A stretch of 64,000 bases of DNA from SLDF01 sp964537925 (GTDB lineage Bacteria; Bacteroidota; Bacteroidia; Chitinophagales; Saprospiraceae), in assembly GCA_964537925.1 (NCBI GenBank), contig CAZICV010000001.1, positions 682,001 through 746,000 of the forward strand. Reading direction: 5' to 3'. Below, in pieces: positions 26,181 through 34,378 of the stretch. The translations under genes were made by a program, and so were the position numbers. The notes beneath the pieces are model-generated. The model searched no databases. It had not been told where the DNA came from and saw nothing but the letters and a program-made list of their open reading frames with translations. Position 1 is the first letter of the stretch, and each line of letters opens with the position of its first letter.

Positions 26181-27626
26181 TCAGTCCACCTGCATGGACC
26201 GTTCCAGGTCTTCGAACGGGATGATCGTCTTCACCCCGTAGTCCCGTACCGGCCAGGACTGGATGATGGTCTCTATGTCCAGGCCCAGCTCTCTGACTGC
26301 CCTGTACAGTCCGGCCTGCCTTGCACCCGCTTTAGTGACCGGCCCCTCGCGCTTGATCCAGACCAGGTCATCCTGGAACAGGACCTTCTCGGCCGGGAAA
26401 TAATAGATCAGGAAATCATCCGTATGGGCGGATTTGTTGCCGATGAAATAGATCACCAGCTCATAGCTGCCGTCCGTGATGCGGAGGCTGTCTCCGACCA
26501 GCTCTGTCTGCAGGGGCCGCGGCTGCAGTTGCAGGCTGTCGGGGACGATGGTACGGGGCGCTTCTACGATATACCTGACGTATTCCTCGTTGTTGCCCGT
26601 ACAGATAATCCGGGCGCCCTTGTGTACAAAGGGACGCACCCCGCCGAGATAGTGCGGGTGATAATGCCCGAACACAAAATACTTCACGGGTTTGCCGGGT
26701 GCGATCTTCCGGGCTTCGGATATGATGAGCTCCCCGTTTTCGCTGTTCATAGGCGCTTCGGCTACCAGCAGAAAGTCTTTGAACTCGACGATCATCACAC
26801 GATCGTCCGTGTGCGGGAGTTCCATGAGCCAGATATGATCGCTGTAGCGCTCCGTACTGATCTGCGGTATGACGGCCGGAGGCTCCGCGAATGCATACCC
26901 CTCCGGTCTCTCCAGCAGGGTGGGCGCTCCGGATACGAGCTGCAGGCCGGAGAGCACCACCGTATCGGTGACTTGCCCGTTGATCTTTTCGATCCGGACC
27001 GACCCGGGATGGCTGAGCCCGCCCACATCTGCATAATCCGAGTAGGTGATGGTCGTCAGCACATCACCGAAAAGCTCGTCGTCACTGAGTGTAGTCGCCT
27101 TGTGCAGCAGAGAAGTCGCTTTGTCGATATAGAGCCGGACCCTGACTTCACGGATCTTCGTCTCGTATACGGCATAGGCAGCTTCTTCACCGCCGACAGG
27201 CCTGGCCCCGTTGTCCAGGAAATACGCTATCAGTCCCACCGGCGAAAACCGGGCGTTCATGAAGACCTGCTCATCGTATTGTCGCCGGGACACAGGTGAG
27301 AGGCTGTCCTTGCCATAGCTCATGATCAGTAGTTCGGACGGAGTCAGTACGGTCCTGGAATACAGGGTCCGGCTGCCGGTCGCGAGTGTGTCCTGCTTCA
27401 GGAAGTTGTCACCGTTGATATGTATGGATCCGCGAATGGCATAGGCAGTCTGCTGCCAGGGATAGCTGCTATGTCCCAGTTCATGCCTTTTCTCTTCAAA
27501 AGAAAAGCCGAAGTACCGGCCTTCTCCGAAATTTGCCTGCCGGGTCCGGCAGCGCTGCAGGTAATCCTGTGCCTCCGCTCCGGTAACACAAAGGAGCAGC
27601 CAGCCGAGTATGGTCATCTTACTCAT
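26181..27626 (-). CDS. Secreted MBL-fold protein with altered metal motif
   Basis: 481 aa with a signal peptide (ILGWLLLCVTGAEA). The N-terminal 250 residues form a beta-rich domain resembling those before MBL domains in SoxH/quinoprotein-relay-like proteins. The MBL domain follows: HIWLMELPHTDDRVMIVEFK, and the zinc motif reads HYHPHYLGG (residues 321-329), whereas active enzymes have HxHxDH. Asp is thus replaced by His, and His321, His323 and His325 remain. Later motifs HTDDFLIYYFPAEKVLFQDDL are conserved. Substrate unknown; activity may be changed. Confidence 0.8.
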   Translation of the reverse strand: MSKMTILGWLLLCVTGAEAQDYLQRCRTRQANFGEGRYFGFSFEEKRHELGHSSYPWQQTAYAIRGSIHINGDNFLKQDTLATGSRTLYSRTVLTPSELLIMSYGKDSLSPVSRRQYDEQVFMNARFSPVGLIAYFLDNGARPVGGEEAAYAVYETKIREVRVRLYIDKATSLLHKATTLSDDELFGDVLTTITYSDYADVGGLSHPGSVRIEKINGQVTDTVVLSGLQLVSGAPTLLERPEGYAFAEPPAVIPQISTERYSDHIWLMELPHTDDRVMIVEFKDFLLVAEAPMNSENGELIISEARKIAPGKPVKYFVFGHYHPHYLGGVRPFVHKGARIICTGNNEEYVRYIVEAPRTIVPDSLQLQPRPLQTELVGDSLRITDGSYELVIYFIGNKSAHTDDFLIYYFPAEKVLFQDDLVWIKREGPVTKAGARQAGLYRAVRELGLDIETIIQSWPVRDYGVKTIIPFEDLERSMQVD

Positions 27627-28004
27627 GCGAAGTTGTTTTTGCTATTCTTTTCCAAAATTGACCCGAGCCCTGCGCACATGCCGGGCGGGGTATAAGGTAA
27701 GTCCTGTCCTGCAGAACCACCGGTCGGATCAAATCTATAGAATAGCTACCGGAGACAAGGGCACATTCGCTTCCCGGTAACCATCATTAACTATTCTTTT
27801 ACAAAAAGCGGTAGCGGCCTGGGACGGGCCTGTAGCAATGCAGCGAAGAATGGTAAGGGAAAGTGCCAAGTTTCCGATCTCTGCCTGCCGGGAGATAAAG
27901 GAAGATGACTGACTGAGTGTCGTCAAGAGCAGAGCGGGATGGGCTGGAATGATCGGGTAGACCGTAAGGACGCCGGATGAACGCGGCGTCCTTACGGTGA
28001 GGCC
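27627..28004. other. Intergenic region
   Basis: About 380 nt between two minus-strand genes. I see no gene or motif here apart from the terminator hairpin at its right end. Confidence 0.5.
27961..27998 (-). terminator. Strong hairpin after the nitroreductase gene
   Basis: Perfect 15-bp stem: ACCGTAAGGACGCCG (27,961-27,975) and complement (27,984-27,998), 8-nt loop, 7 nt after the stop codon at 28,005. There is no T-tract beyond it, so it may act with Rho or as an RNA-stabilising hairpin. Confidence 0.6.
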
Positions 28005-28637
28005 TCAGCCTATCTCAGTTACAAATACTTCCCTGGGCGTACGTACTTTTTTGAGGTTGACCAGCCAGTCCCCCTCTTTGGCGCGGTAGCCGATCGGCAG
28101 TATGACTGCACTCCTCAGTCCCAGCTTATCCAGGCCGAGCAGTTCGTCCACCTTCGCCGGGTCAAAGCCTTCCATAGGCGTGGCATCCACACCCTGCTCC
28201 GCCGCCGCTGCGATCGCCAGGCCAAAAGATATATAGGCCTGCCTGGCCGTATGGTTCTTGTGCCAATCCTCACCGAGCGGACCGTAGAGTCCCCAGAGCA
28301 TCTTGTGGTAATCCTCCATAGCGTTGGATTCCAGTCCGCGCTCAAGCGCCGTCCTGGAAAAGACATCGCCCATACGCTCATAAGTATAATTGTCCCAGGC
28401 CGCCCAGACAAGGAGATGCGAACAGTCGGTGATCTGGCTCTGGTCGAAGGCAAACTCCCTGATCCGCCCCAGGAGCTCCCGGTTGCTCACCACGAAGATC
28501 CGGTAGGGCTGCAACCCCGACGACGATGGGGCAAACCTGGCCGCTTCGAGTATATAATCCAGTTTTTCGGGCGGAACAGCCTCACCACTCATTTTCTTGG
28601 TGGCATAGCGCCACTTCAAATCATCCACTAAAGCCAT
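28005..28637 (-). CDS. Nitroreductase family NAD(P)H-dependent oxidoreductase
   Basis: 210-aa FMN enzyme of the NfsB/NfnB type. RYATKKMSGEAVPPEKLDYILEAARFAPSSSGLQPYRI is the classical N-terminal FMN-binding region (RxxxRxF variant with SSxNxQPW-like SSSGLQPY), and a C-terminal helix precedes ILPIGYRAKEGDWL. Such enzymes reduce nitroaromatics, quinones or flavins. The gene is divergent from an HxlR regulator across 109 nt, a frequent arrangement in which the regulator controls the reductase in response to quinones or electrophiles. Confidence 0.92.
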   Translation of the reverse strand: MALVDDLKWRYATKKMSGEAVPPEKLDYILEAARFAPSSSGLQPYRIFVVSNRELLGRIREFAFDQSQITDCSHLLVWAAWDNYTYERMGDVFSRTALERGLESNAMEDYHKMLWGLYGPLGEDWHKNHTARQAYISFGLAIAAAAEQGVDATPMEGFDPAKVDELLGLDKLGLRSAVILPIGYRAKEGDWLVNLKKVRTPREVFVTEIG

Positions 28638-28688
28638 ATTATCTGTATGTTTTTGATTACCTGTCGGACAAAACTAGCGCGACATTGT

Positions 28689-28718
28689 TTACTTTTGTCA
28701 CAAGATGTCAAAAAGTAA
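28689..28718. promoter_or_regulatory. Candidate HxlR operator
   Basis: TTACTTTTG (28,689-28,697) and CAAAAAGTAA (28,709-28,718) form an inverted repeat with a single extra base in one arm, midway between the divergent nitroreductase and HxlR genes. Confidence 0.5.
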
Positions 28719-28746
28719 TGGTGACATCCGGTTAACCAGGTGACGT

Positions 28747-29097
28747 ATGGCGGACAAACAATATGAAAACTATGAGTGCAAAAAGACCATCATGGCAGTC
28801 CATGACGCTATGGATGTACTCAGCGGCAAGTGGAAGATCTACATCATCGCAGCGCTCTGCTACAATAAGAAGCGCTACTCCGACATCCTCCGGGATGTCA
28901 AGGGCATATCGGGCAAGATGCTCAGCCGGGAACTGAAGGAAATGGAGGTGAATAAACTGGTCAAACGAACCGTGCTGGACACGCAGCCGGTCACTGTCAT
29001 GTACCAGCTCACCGAATACGGTCAGAAACTGCGGACAGTCATAGACCAGCTAGCAGCCTGGGGCATGGAGCACCGCAAGGAGATCATCGGGAAATAG
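28747..29097 (+). CDS. HxlR family transcriptional regulator
   Basis: 116 aa winged-helix regulator. Signature elements are AMDVLSGKWKIYIIAALC, RYSDILRDVKGISGKMLSRE and YQLTEYGQKLRTVIDQLAAWG. A Cys at position 11 (YECKKT) is in the place where redox- or electrophile-sensing family members such as YodB and HypR carry their sensor Cys. It reads divergently from the nitroreductase gene, its likely target, with a shared intergenic operator candidate. Confidence 0.93.
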   Translation: MADKQYENYECKKTIMAVHDAMDVLSGKWKIYIIAALCYNKKRYSDILRDVKGISGKMLSRELKEMEVNKLVKRTVLDTQPVTVMYQLTEYGQKLRTVIDQLAAWGMEHRKEIIGK

Positions 29098-29111
29098 CGG
29101 GACGATACAGG

Positions 29112-30038
29112 TCAGCTTCTTTGCTTCAGCGCCGCATACATCATATCAAAAAAAGGCGTGTCCAGGCCGTAGCTCCTGCTCTCTTGGACCACGTATCCCG
29201 TAAGTGATTCCAGCTCAGTCTCCCGCTTTCCGCCGGTGAAATCGGAATGCATGGAAGAAGTCGCATCCAGGGGCAGACTGGCCAGCCGGTCGAGGGCCTC
29301 CTGTATCGTCTCTTCCGACACATGTATATGCTTCGCCTTCGCCAGGCTGTACACTTCCCGGAGCAGCCCGTTGAGCGCAGTGCGCCTCTCTTCTTCCTCC
29401 AGGATCTCCCGGGTAGGCATATCGTAATAGGATGTCGAAGTCGCTACGGAAGAAATAAAGATGAACTTCTCCCAGATGACCGGCAGGATGTCCATATGGC
29501 AGGTAGCCTCGATACCTGCCTCCCTGAAGAGTTGCTCCAGGCGGGACAGCCGCGGGTCGTCCTTGTCCTGTACGCCAAAGTGCAGGGTCTCGACGAGACC
29601 TGTATTTTCTATCCTTCCTGGCTCAGTGAGGCGGGATATGATATAGGCACAGCCGTTACAGACGAGGTTGCGGGGATATACCTGCTCTATGCGTTCCTTG
29701 CTGTCCACACCGTTGAGCAACGGCAGGATGACCGTATCATCCCTGACACAGCCCTGCAGGCTTCGGATCGTCGCCTCCAGATCATAGGTCTTGGTACAGA
29801 GCAGGATATAGTCCATCACGTCCAGCCCGGAGGCGTCGTCGGTAGCTGTAGCAGGCCGGGCCGTCGAGGTCTTCTCTCCCTTGACCACCTCCAGCCCGTG
29901 CTCCCTGATGGCCTCCAGGTGCGCACCCCTCGCGAGGAAGCTGACCTGGACCGTATCACTGTCCTGGAAAGCCCGCGCCAGCAACCCGCCGAAATAACCG
30001 CCTACGCCTCCGATCCCCACTATCAATATCCTGGTCAT
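29112..30038 (-). CDS. Ketopantoate reductase-like protein (PanE/ApbA)
   Basis: 308 aa. An N-terminal Rossmann fold (ILIVGIGGVGGYFGGLLAR) binds NADPH. The C-terminal helical domain includes ILPVIWEKFIFISSVATSTS with the conserved Lys, and TSSMHSDFTGGKRETELESL with the catalytic-region SSMxxD and Glu residues. These fit 2-dehydropantoate 2-reductase of the CoA pathway. Many genomes carry paralogues of uncertain substrate, so panE is not assigned firmly. Start at the ATG 30038, right before the Rossmann strand; the open frame extends 30 codons further up. Confidence 0.85.
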   Translation of the reverse strand: MTRILIVGIGGVGGYFGGLLARAFQDSDTVQVSFLARGAHLEAIREHGLEVVKGEKTSTARPATATDDASGLDVMDYILLCTKTYDLEATIRSLQGCVRDDTVILPLLNGVDSKERIEQVYPRNLVCNGCAYIISRLTEPGRIENTGLVETLHFGVQDKDDPRLSRLEQLFREAGIEATCHMDILPVIWEKFIFISSVATSTSYYDMPTREILEEEERRTALNGLLREVYSLAKAKHIHVSEETIQEALDRLASLPLDATSSMHSDFTGGKRETELESLTGYVVQESRSYGLDTPFFDMMYAALKQRS

Positions 30039-30124
30039 ACTTGCTGCCGTTTGAAATATAAAAATGATATAACGGTCATCTGTCCGAACAGTTTTCGGCT
30101 CCGGGCTGCATCGCCTGCATACCA

Positions 30125-30478
30125 TCATGGCTTCCTGCAGATATCCAGCGCAGCCTGCAAAATGCGCCCGATCGTCTCTACAGGCAGGTCATGGGCCGTA
30201 TCCACCCTCAGGATCTTCATACGCGAACGGGTACCGGCTTCCAGCTCCGGGTGATCGAGCTGCTTTCCCTCGGCCATCAATATGTATGGCTCATCCGTCT
30301 TCTTGTCGGTCCACAGGTAGCAGATTATTTTCGCCCGGTAGCAAAAACAAGGCATACCCCATTTCTGCGTCTCGGTGATGCCCGGGTCCCGGGCCAGGAT
30401 AATATCCCTCAGAGCGAGCAGACATCCCCTGACCGGTTCGTCCCTGGACAGGTAGTAGCGATCGGTTTCCCTGAGCAT
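30125..30478 (-). CDS. DUF1801 family protein
   Basis: 117 aa. ITETQKWGMPCFCYRAKIICYLWTDKK and PYILMAEGKQL match the DUF1801/YdhG fold, a small alpha-beta protein of unknown function seen widely in bacteria. The TQKWGxPxF core is intact. It is 86 nt upstream of the PanE-like gene on the same strand and is probably co-transcribed with it. Confidence 0.85.
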   Translation of the reverse strand: MLRETDRYYLSRDEPVRGCLLALRDIILARDPGITETQKWGMPCFCYRAKIICYLWTDKKTDEPYILMAEGKQLDHPELEAGTRSRMKILRVDTAHDLPVETIGRILQAALDICRKP

Positions 30479-30692
30479 TCGACTGAAGTTTTTATGCTGT
30501 GATCACCCGCAGGGCATTCAGACAGTGTGGCACAGACCAGTACTTTCATTTTTTCTCTGCTCACGCTGCTTTTTCCTCGAATAGCTTCCGACAGCAGGAC
30601 TGCCCGATACACCCGGAGACCGGGTACCAAGATACAACGCCGCGACGAGTCCGCTATCCTGTGATCAATGGTCCGATACCTATCACCTGACC

Positions 30693-30712
30693 CACTAACG
30701 AACGTTTGTTAG
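30693..30712. promoter_or_regulatory. 20-bp palindrome, possible repressor site
   Basis: ACTAACGAACGTTTGTTAGT is a palindrome with one mismatched pair. It lies about 125 nt before blaI. The pattern is more like a TetR-family site than a known BlaI box, so the binding protein is uncertain. Confidence 0.4.
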
Positions 30713-30791
30713 TAGACCTGCGCGACATATCCCGGCACAAAACCAAACCGACCAAGCTAAATTTTCCGGTTTTTATACACTAATACACACA

Positions 30792-30813
30792 ACGTACGTT
30801 TTAATTCGTACAT
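30792..30813. promoter_or_regulatory. Candidate BlaI operator
   Basis: ACGTACG and CGTACAT form an inverted repeat with one mismatch around an 8-nt AT-only spacer, 23 nt before the blaI ATG, where autoregulation by BlaI would be expected. Confidence 0.4.
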
Positions 30814-30836
30814 TAGGATCGCTAAACAATCGCTCT

Positions 30837-31214
30837 ATGGAAAGTTACACGCCAACCAAAGCCGAATTCGAGGTCTTGCAGATCCTCTGGCAACATGGTC
30901 CCTCAACCGTCCGCTTCGTCCACGACAAGCTCAACGAGCACAAGGATGAAGTGGTCTACACCTCTACGCTCAAGCTGATGCAGATCATGAAGGAGAAAGG
31001 GATACTGGACCGGGACGAAAGCAATATGAGGCATCTCTACACGGCTATCCTGCAGGAAAACGCCGTAAGAAAAACCATGCTGAGCCGCTTTGTCGACAGC
31101 ATGTACAAAGGCTCCCCGAGCAGCCTGGTGCTGGCGCTCCTGGGGGACGATAATACCTCGGCAGAAGAGTTGCAGAAGATCAAATCACTCATCCGTAATA
31201 TTGAAAAGTCATGA
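30837..31214 (+). CDS. blaI: BlaI/MecI/CopY family repressor
   Basis: 125-aa winged-helix repressor. PTKAEFEVLQILWQHGPSTV, VHDKLNEHKDEVVYTSTLKL and MQIMKEKGILDRDE are typical of the DNA-binding domain, and the C-terminal helices allow dimerisation and cleavage by BlaR1-type proteases. Its last codon overlaps the ATG of the M56 peptidase gene (ATGA), making a classical blaI-blaR1 pair. No beta-lactamase gene follows, so the regulated function here is not beta-lactam resistance as far as can be seen. Confidence 0.92.
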   Translation: MESYTPTKAEFEVLQILWQHGPSTVRFVHDKLNEHKDEVVYTSTLKLMQIMKEKGILDRDESNMRHLYTAILQENAVRKTMLSRFVDSMYKGSPSSLVLALLGDDNTSAEELQKIKSLIRNIEKS

Positions 31215-32818
31215 GCCAGATCCAAACCATCCTGGGAAGCGAACTATTCCTGCAATTGTCGGGGGCGTGCTTCGCTATGCTGATCCACTCTGTCTGGCTC
31301 GGCCTGCTCCTGAGCATTATCTCAGGTGTATTCCTGGCCGCGGGACGGCGTTTCAGTCCTTCCGCCAGGTACACTGTACTGCTGGTGGCTTTCCTGCTCT
31401 TCCTGGCCGGATGCGGGTACGCCTTTGTCCGGGAATGGCCTGTCCTGTCCGGCGCTTCGGGCGATAACCTGTATGCACCCGGTCTGCAGGGACCGGCAGC
31501 CGCACAATGGTTGTCATGGCTCCGGGTAAATGCCCCCCTGATCGTATCGGCCTGGCTGATCATCTGCCTGGTCAACATGGTCCGGCTGGCGCTGACACTG
31601 GCTCTTCGCGATCCACGCAGGCAGATGCCCCTGATCCCCGCTCCCTCCCACTGGCAGGAACGGACGCGCGCCCTGGCAGAAAAACTCGGGATCAACCGGA
31701 CGATCACCCTGCTGGAATCTGCAGCCATACATACGCCCGTGCTGGCTGGCTACCTGAAGCCGGTCATCCTCATCCCGGCAGGGCTGCTCACGTCCCTGCC
31801 TCCGGACCAGGTAGAAGCCGTCCTGCTGCACGAACTGGCGCATATCCGCCGCAACGACTACCTGGTAAATCTCCTGCAGGGCCTGGCTGAAGCGGTATTT
31901 TTCTTCAATCCCGGTCTGCTGTGGATCTCAAGGCAACTGCGGGAAGAGCGGGAGCACTGCTGCGACGACCTGGCGCTCGAGCAGCTCACCGACCGCCTGA
32001 CTTTCGTACATGCGCTGATCGGCTTCAAGGAACATGCACTGTACCGCAGCCGCTACCCGCTGGCCTTCTCCGGCTCGAAGGACCAGTTGTTCGCCCGCAT
32101 CAACCGGATCGTCGGAAACCCGGTCCGCACAAGCAACTCCGGGAAAATAAGGACGCTTCTCTACAGAAGTTCCCTGTCGATCCTGATGCTCGCGGCTATG
32201 ATCTATATCGACTCTCCGTCACGGCTGAAAGCGAACGCCGCCAGCCTGCCCGAGGGAGGTATACCTGCGATCCCGCCAGCGCCGCCTGTGCCACCAGTAC
32301 CTCAGTCAACCGTTATTGCGGCTCCCGGTATCCCTGTCAACGACAGGACACCGGATCACCCCCCGACGCCTCCCGACCCTGCCGACCGCTTTCAGCAAGG
32401 CGCCGCACAAGTATACACGGACACACTGCCGAGGTCTGAACCGCCTAAGTTGCCGGAACCGTTAAACACGCGGGATAGCTGGCCTGAAAAACCGGAGATA
32501 CCGGCGACCGCCCCGGATCCGCCTGCCCCGGATATAATGCCTGATCACCTGGAAGCGCCGGAAAAACGGCAGGCCGCCATGGAACAATACCTGCAGCAAC
32601 AGGAGAAATACCTCGGCGACATGAAGAAGTACGGACAGGATATGAAGGTGTACGAACAGGCACTCCGTCGATATTCGGTGGATATGGAACAATACAAGGA
32701 AAAACAGGAGGTCTATCGCAAAGAAATGAAGGAATACGAACGCAAAATGCAGCAATATCGCGACGAGATGAAACGAAGCTCCGAGTCACCCGGCAAAAAA
32801 CTACCGCCCGGCAATTAA
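31211..32818 (+). CDS. M56 family metallopeptidase (BlaR1-like) with Pro-rich and coiled-coil tail
   Basis: 535 aa. Several N-terminal membrane helices (about 17-45, 55-72, 105-130) and the zinc protease motif LLHELAHIRRND with His207, Glu208 and His211. A further helix follows near 310-325. Instead of a penicillin-binding sensor domain, the C-terminus has a Pro-rich region (about 345-440) and a 90-residue charged helix with repeated Tyr-x-x-x-Met/Lys patterns (EQYLQQQEKYLGDMKKYGQD). It presumably cleaves BlaI on an envelope signal; the sensor is unusual. Confidence 0.88.
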   Translation: MSQIQTILGSELFLQLSGACFAMLIHSVWLGLLLSIISGVFLAAGRRFSPSARYTVLLVAFLLFLAGCGYAFVREWPVLSGASGDNLYAPGLQGPAAAQWLSWLRVNAPLIVSAWLIICLVNMVRLALTLALRDPRRQMPLIPAPSHWQERTRALAEKLGINRTITLLESAAIHTPVLAGYLKPVILIPAGLLTSLPPDQVEAVLLHELAHIRRNDYLVNLLQGLAEAVFFFNPGLLWISRQLREEREHCCDDLALEQLTDRLTFVHALIGFKEHALYRSRYPLAFSGSKDQLFARINRIVGNPVRTSNSGKIRTLLYRSSLSILMLAAMIYIDSPSRLKANAASLPEGGIPAIPPAPPVPPVPQSTVIAAPGIPVNDRTPDHPPTPPDPADRFQQGAAQVYTDTLPRSEPPKLPEPLNTRDSWPEKPEIPATAPDPPAPDIMPDHLEAPEKRQAAMEQYLQQQEKYLGDMKKYGQDMKVYEQALRRYSVDMEQYKEKQEVYRKEMKEYERKMQQYRDEMKRSSESPGKKLPPGN

Positions 32819-32949
32819 CCTGCAGTGCATCCGGCTGTCCTGGCCGGTAACTGCCTCTTATCCGTTATATATCACTCCCCCTTTCCATCCGTCCTCTGCC
32901 GGAAAGGGGACTCCCATGCCCGAATTCATTCACCAGATAAACCATTTAT

Positions 32950-34131
32950 ATGCGTCTCAACCATCTGAAAAGCGGGTTGGTCCTGCTGGCTGCCCTGTCG
33001 CTCAACCACCTGGTCCATGCCGGAGAGCTGACCGTGATCGAACAGGACTATGAACTGGCCCAAAAGGAAGCCGTTCGACAAAATAAGCTCTTGCTCATCG
33101 ACTTCTACACGGTCTGGTGCGGTCCGTGCAAAGAACTTGATGCAGCAGTGTTCAGAGACACGGCTGTGAGCAGGCGGATCGCCGGGAATTTTGTCTTGCT
33201 GAGATACGATGCCGAAAAGGATATGGTCCACAGGCTCTCGCTCAAGCACCATGTATCCATGTACCCGACCACGCTGATCCTCAACCGGGACCAGCGTGTC
33301 GTCCACCGCCAGTATGGGATGGTCCCGGGCAAAGACCCGGTGACAAGCTATCTTGAGTTCCTCGAAGAAGCCAGGGCTAAGGCGGCGAACGATCACTTCA
33401 TCAAGGGGTATTCGAAAGCTATGGACCTGGTGTACCCTAAGTTCTACGAAGACTTTGTGTTCAGGATAAACACAAGGGACGTCGACAGCAAAATAGCCGC
33501 CTACTGGCAGTCGGCTACCGACTACCTGTCTGAAGTGCCGTTCACCGTGCTTTGCTATTTTTCCGGCGGCACGGATGAGGTAAACGAGTTTTTAATCGCC
33601 AACCGGAGACAGTATGAAGAGCTGTACGGCGAGCTGGATGTGCGCTTCATCATCACCATGATGATCAGCCGGAAGCTGTTCGACGCCATGACGGCCAGGG
33701 ACCGGCCGGCATTCGACGCCGGCATCCTGTTTGCCCGCGAACACCTGGACCCGGAAAATGCTGCGACCTACCTGCCCTTTATGGAAGAACGGATGCTCCA
33801 GGTGGAAGGCCGCTGGCCGGAAGCTTTGAAGCTGTTCGGCGTACGTCGGGACGAACAGCGGCTGGGCGATGACGAGACAGCCCGCTTCTGCCGCTCGGCA
33901 GCCGATGACTGTACAGAGCCCGCAGTACTGCGTACCTGCAGGGACTGGATGAAAACAATCGTGGATAAATCTCCCGCATACCGGCACCTCGATACCTACG
34001 CGCGCCTGCTCTTCAGGACCGGTGACAAGAAGAAAGGCTATACGTATATGGAACGAGCGATCGCCGCCGGACAGCTCGCCAAAGAAGATACGACCGACAG
34101 TGAAAACTGGCTGAAGGAATGCAGGAAGTAA
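32950..34131 (+). CDS. Thioredoxin-fold secreted protein
   Basis: 393 aa with a signal peptide (SGLVLLAALSLNHLVHAG). A thioredoxin-like domain spans about 30-135, with active site VWCGPC (Cys57, Cys60) and the cis-Pro region MYPTTLI. The remaining 250 residues are helical, perhaps tetratricopeptide-like, ending in a YMERAIAAGQLAKED stretch. It may follow blaI-blaR1 in one regulatory unit, 131 nt downstream in the same direction. Likely a periplasmic reductase or chaperone; its partner is unknown. Confidence 0.85.
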   Translation: MRLNHLKSGLVLLAALSLNHLVHAGELTVIEQDYELAQKEAVRQNKLLLIDFYTVWCGPCKELDAAVFRDTAVSRRIAGNFVLLRYDAEKDMVHRLSLKHHVSMYPTTLILNRDQRVVHRQYGMVPGKDPVTSYLEFLEEARAKAANDHFIKGYSKAMDLVYPKFYEDFVFRINTRDVDSKIAAYWQSATDYLSEVPFTVLCYFSGGTDEVNEFLIANRRQYEELYGELDVRFIITMMISRKLFDAMTARDRPAFDAGILFAREHLDPENAATYLPFMEERMLQVEGRWPEALKLFGVRRDEQRLGDDETARFCRSAADDCTEPAVLRTCRDWMKTIVDKSPAYRHLDTYARLLFRTGDKKKGYTYMERAIAAGQLAKEDTTDSENWLKECRK

Positions 34132-34177
34132 CCAGGGATGATTTCGGAGAGGGATACGGATGCCCGGCGACCGTTCC

Positions 34178-34194
34178 CTCTCTCTCTCTCTCTC
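34178..34194. repeat. CT dinucleotide repeat
   Basis: Eight and a half CT units just after the thioredoxin-fold gene. Non-coding; potentially variable in length. Confidence 0.9.
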
Positions 34195-34199
34195 CTGTA

Positions 34200-34250
34200 G
34201 TGGCCGGATAAGCTCATGTGCACCGGCTTTGGGGCTCATTATCCGGCCAC
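34200..34250 (+). terminator. Inverted repeat after the thioredoxin-fold gene
   Basis: GTGGCCGGATAA (34,200-34,211) and its exact complement (34,239-34,250), 27-nt loop. No T-tract, so it could be a terminator, or part of the regulatory region of the Fic-HTH gene. Confidence 0.45.
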
Positions 34251-34272
34251 ATTGAGCCATATCTGCCACAAA

Positions 34273-34362
34273 AATGAGCTCAAACGACGATATAGCTCAA
34301 AAAAATCCGTTTTATAGCTCATATATGCAGAAATATGAGCTATATTTATATTGGACTTGAGC
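34273..34362. promoter_or_regulatory. Operator array of TGAGCTATA half-sites upstream of the Fic-HTH gene
   Basis: At least five related half-sites: TGAGCTC at about 34,275, TATAGCTCA at 34,291, TATAGCTCATAT at 34,313-34,324, its exact inverted copy ATATGAGCTATA at 34,333-34,344, and TTGAGCCATA near 34,357. The central pair is a perfect 12-bp inverted repeat with an 8-nt spacer, 34 nt before the ATG. Confidence 0.65.
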
Positions 34363-34378
34363 CATAAATAATACCGAC

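Larger units (their letters stand above)
30479..30836. other. Regulatory intergenic region upstream of blaI
   Basis: About 360 nt; no gene. Holds two inverted repeats described separately, and an AT-rich stretch (30,755-30,820) likely to contain the blaI promoter. Confidence 0.55.

Noticed and set aside
27735..27926. 63-aa minus-strand ORF between the MBL and nitroreductase genes
   Set aside because: No domain, no start signal, isolated; more likely chance.
29247..30254. 335-aa plus-strand ORF opposite the PanE-like gene
   Set aside because: Antisense shadow of a well-supported Rossmann-fold gene.
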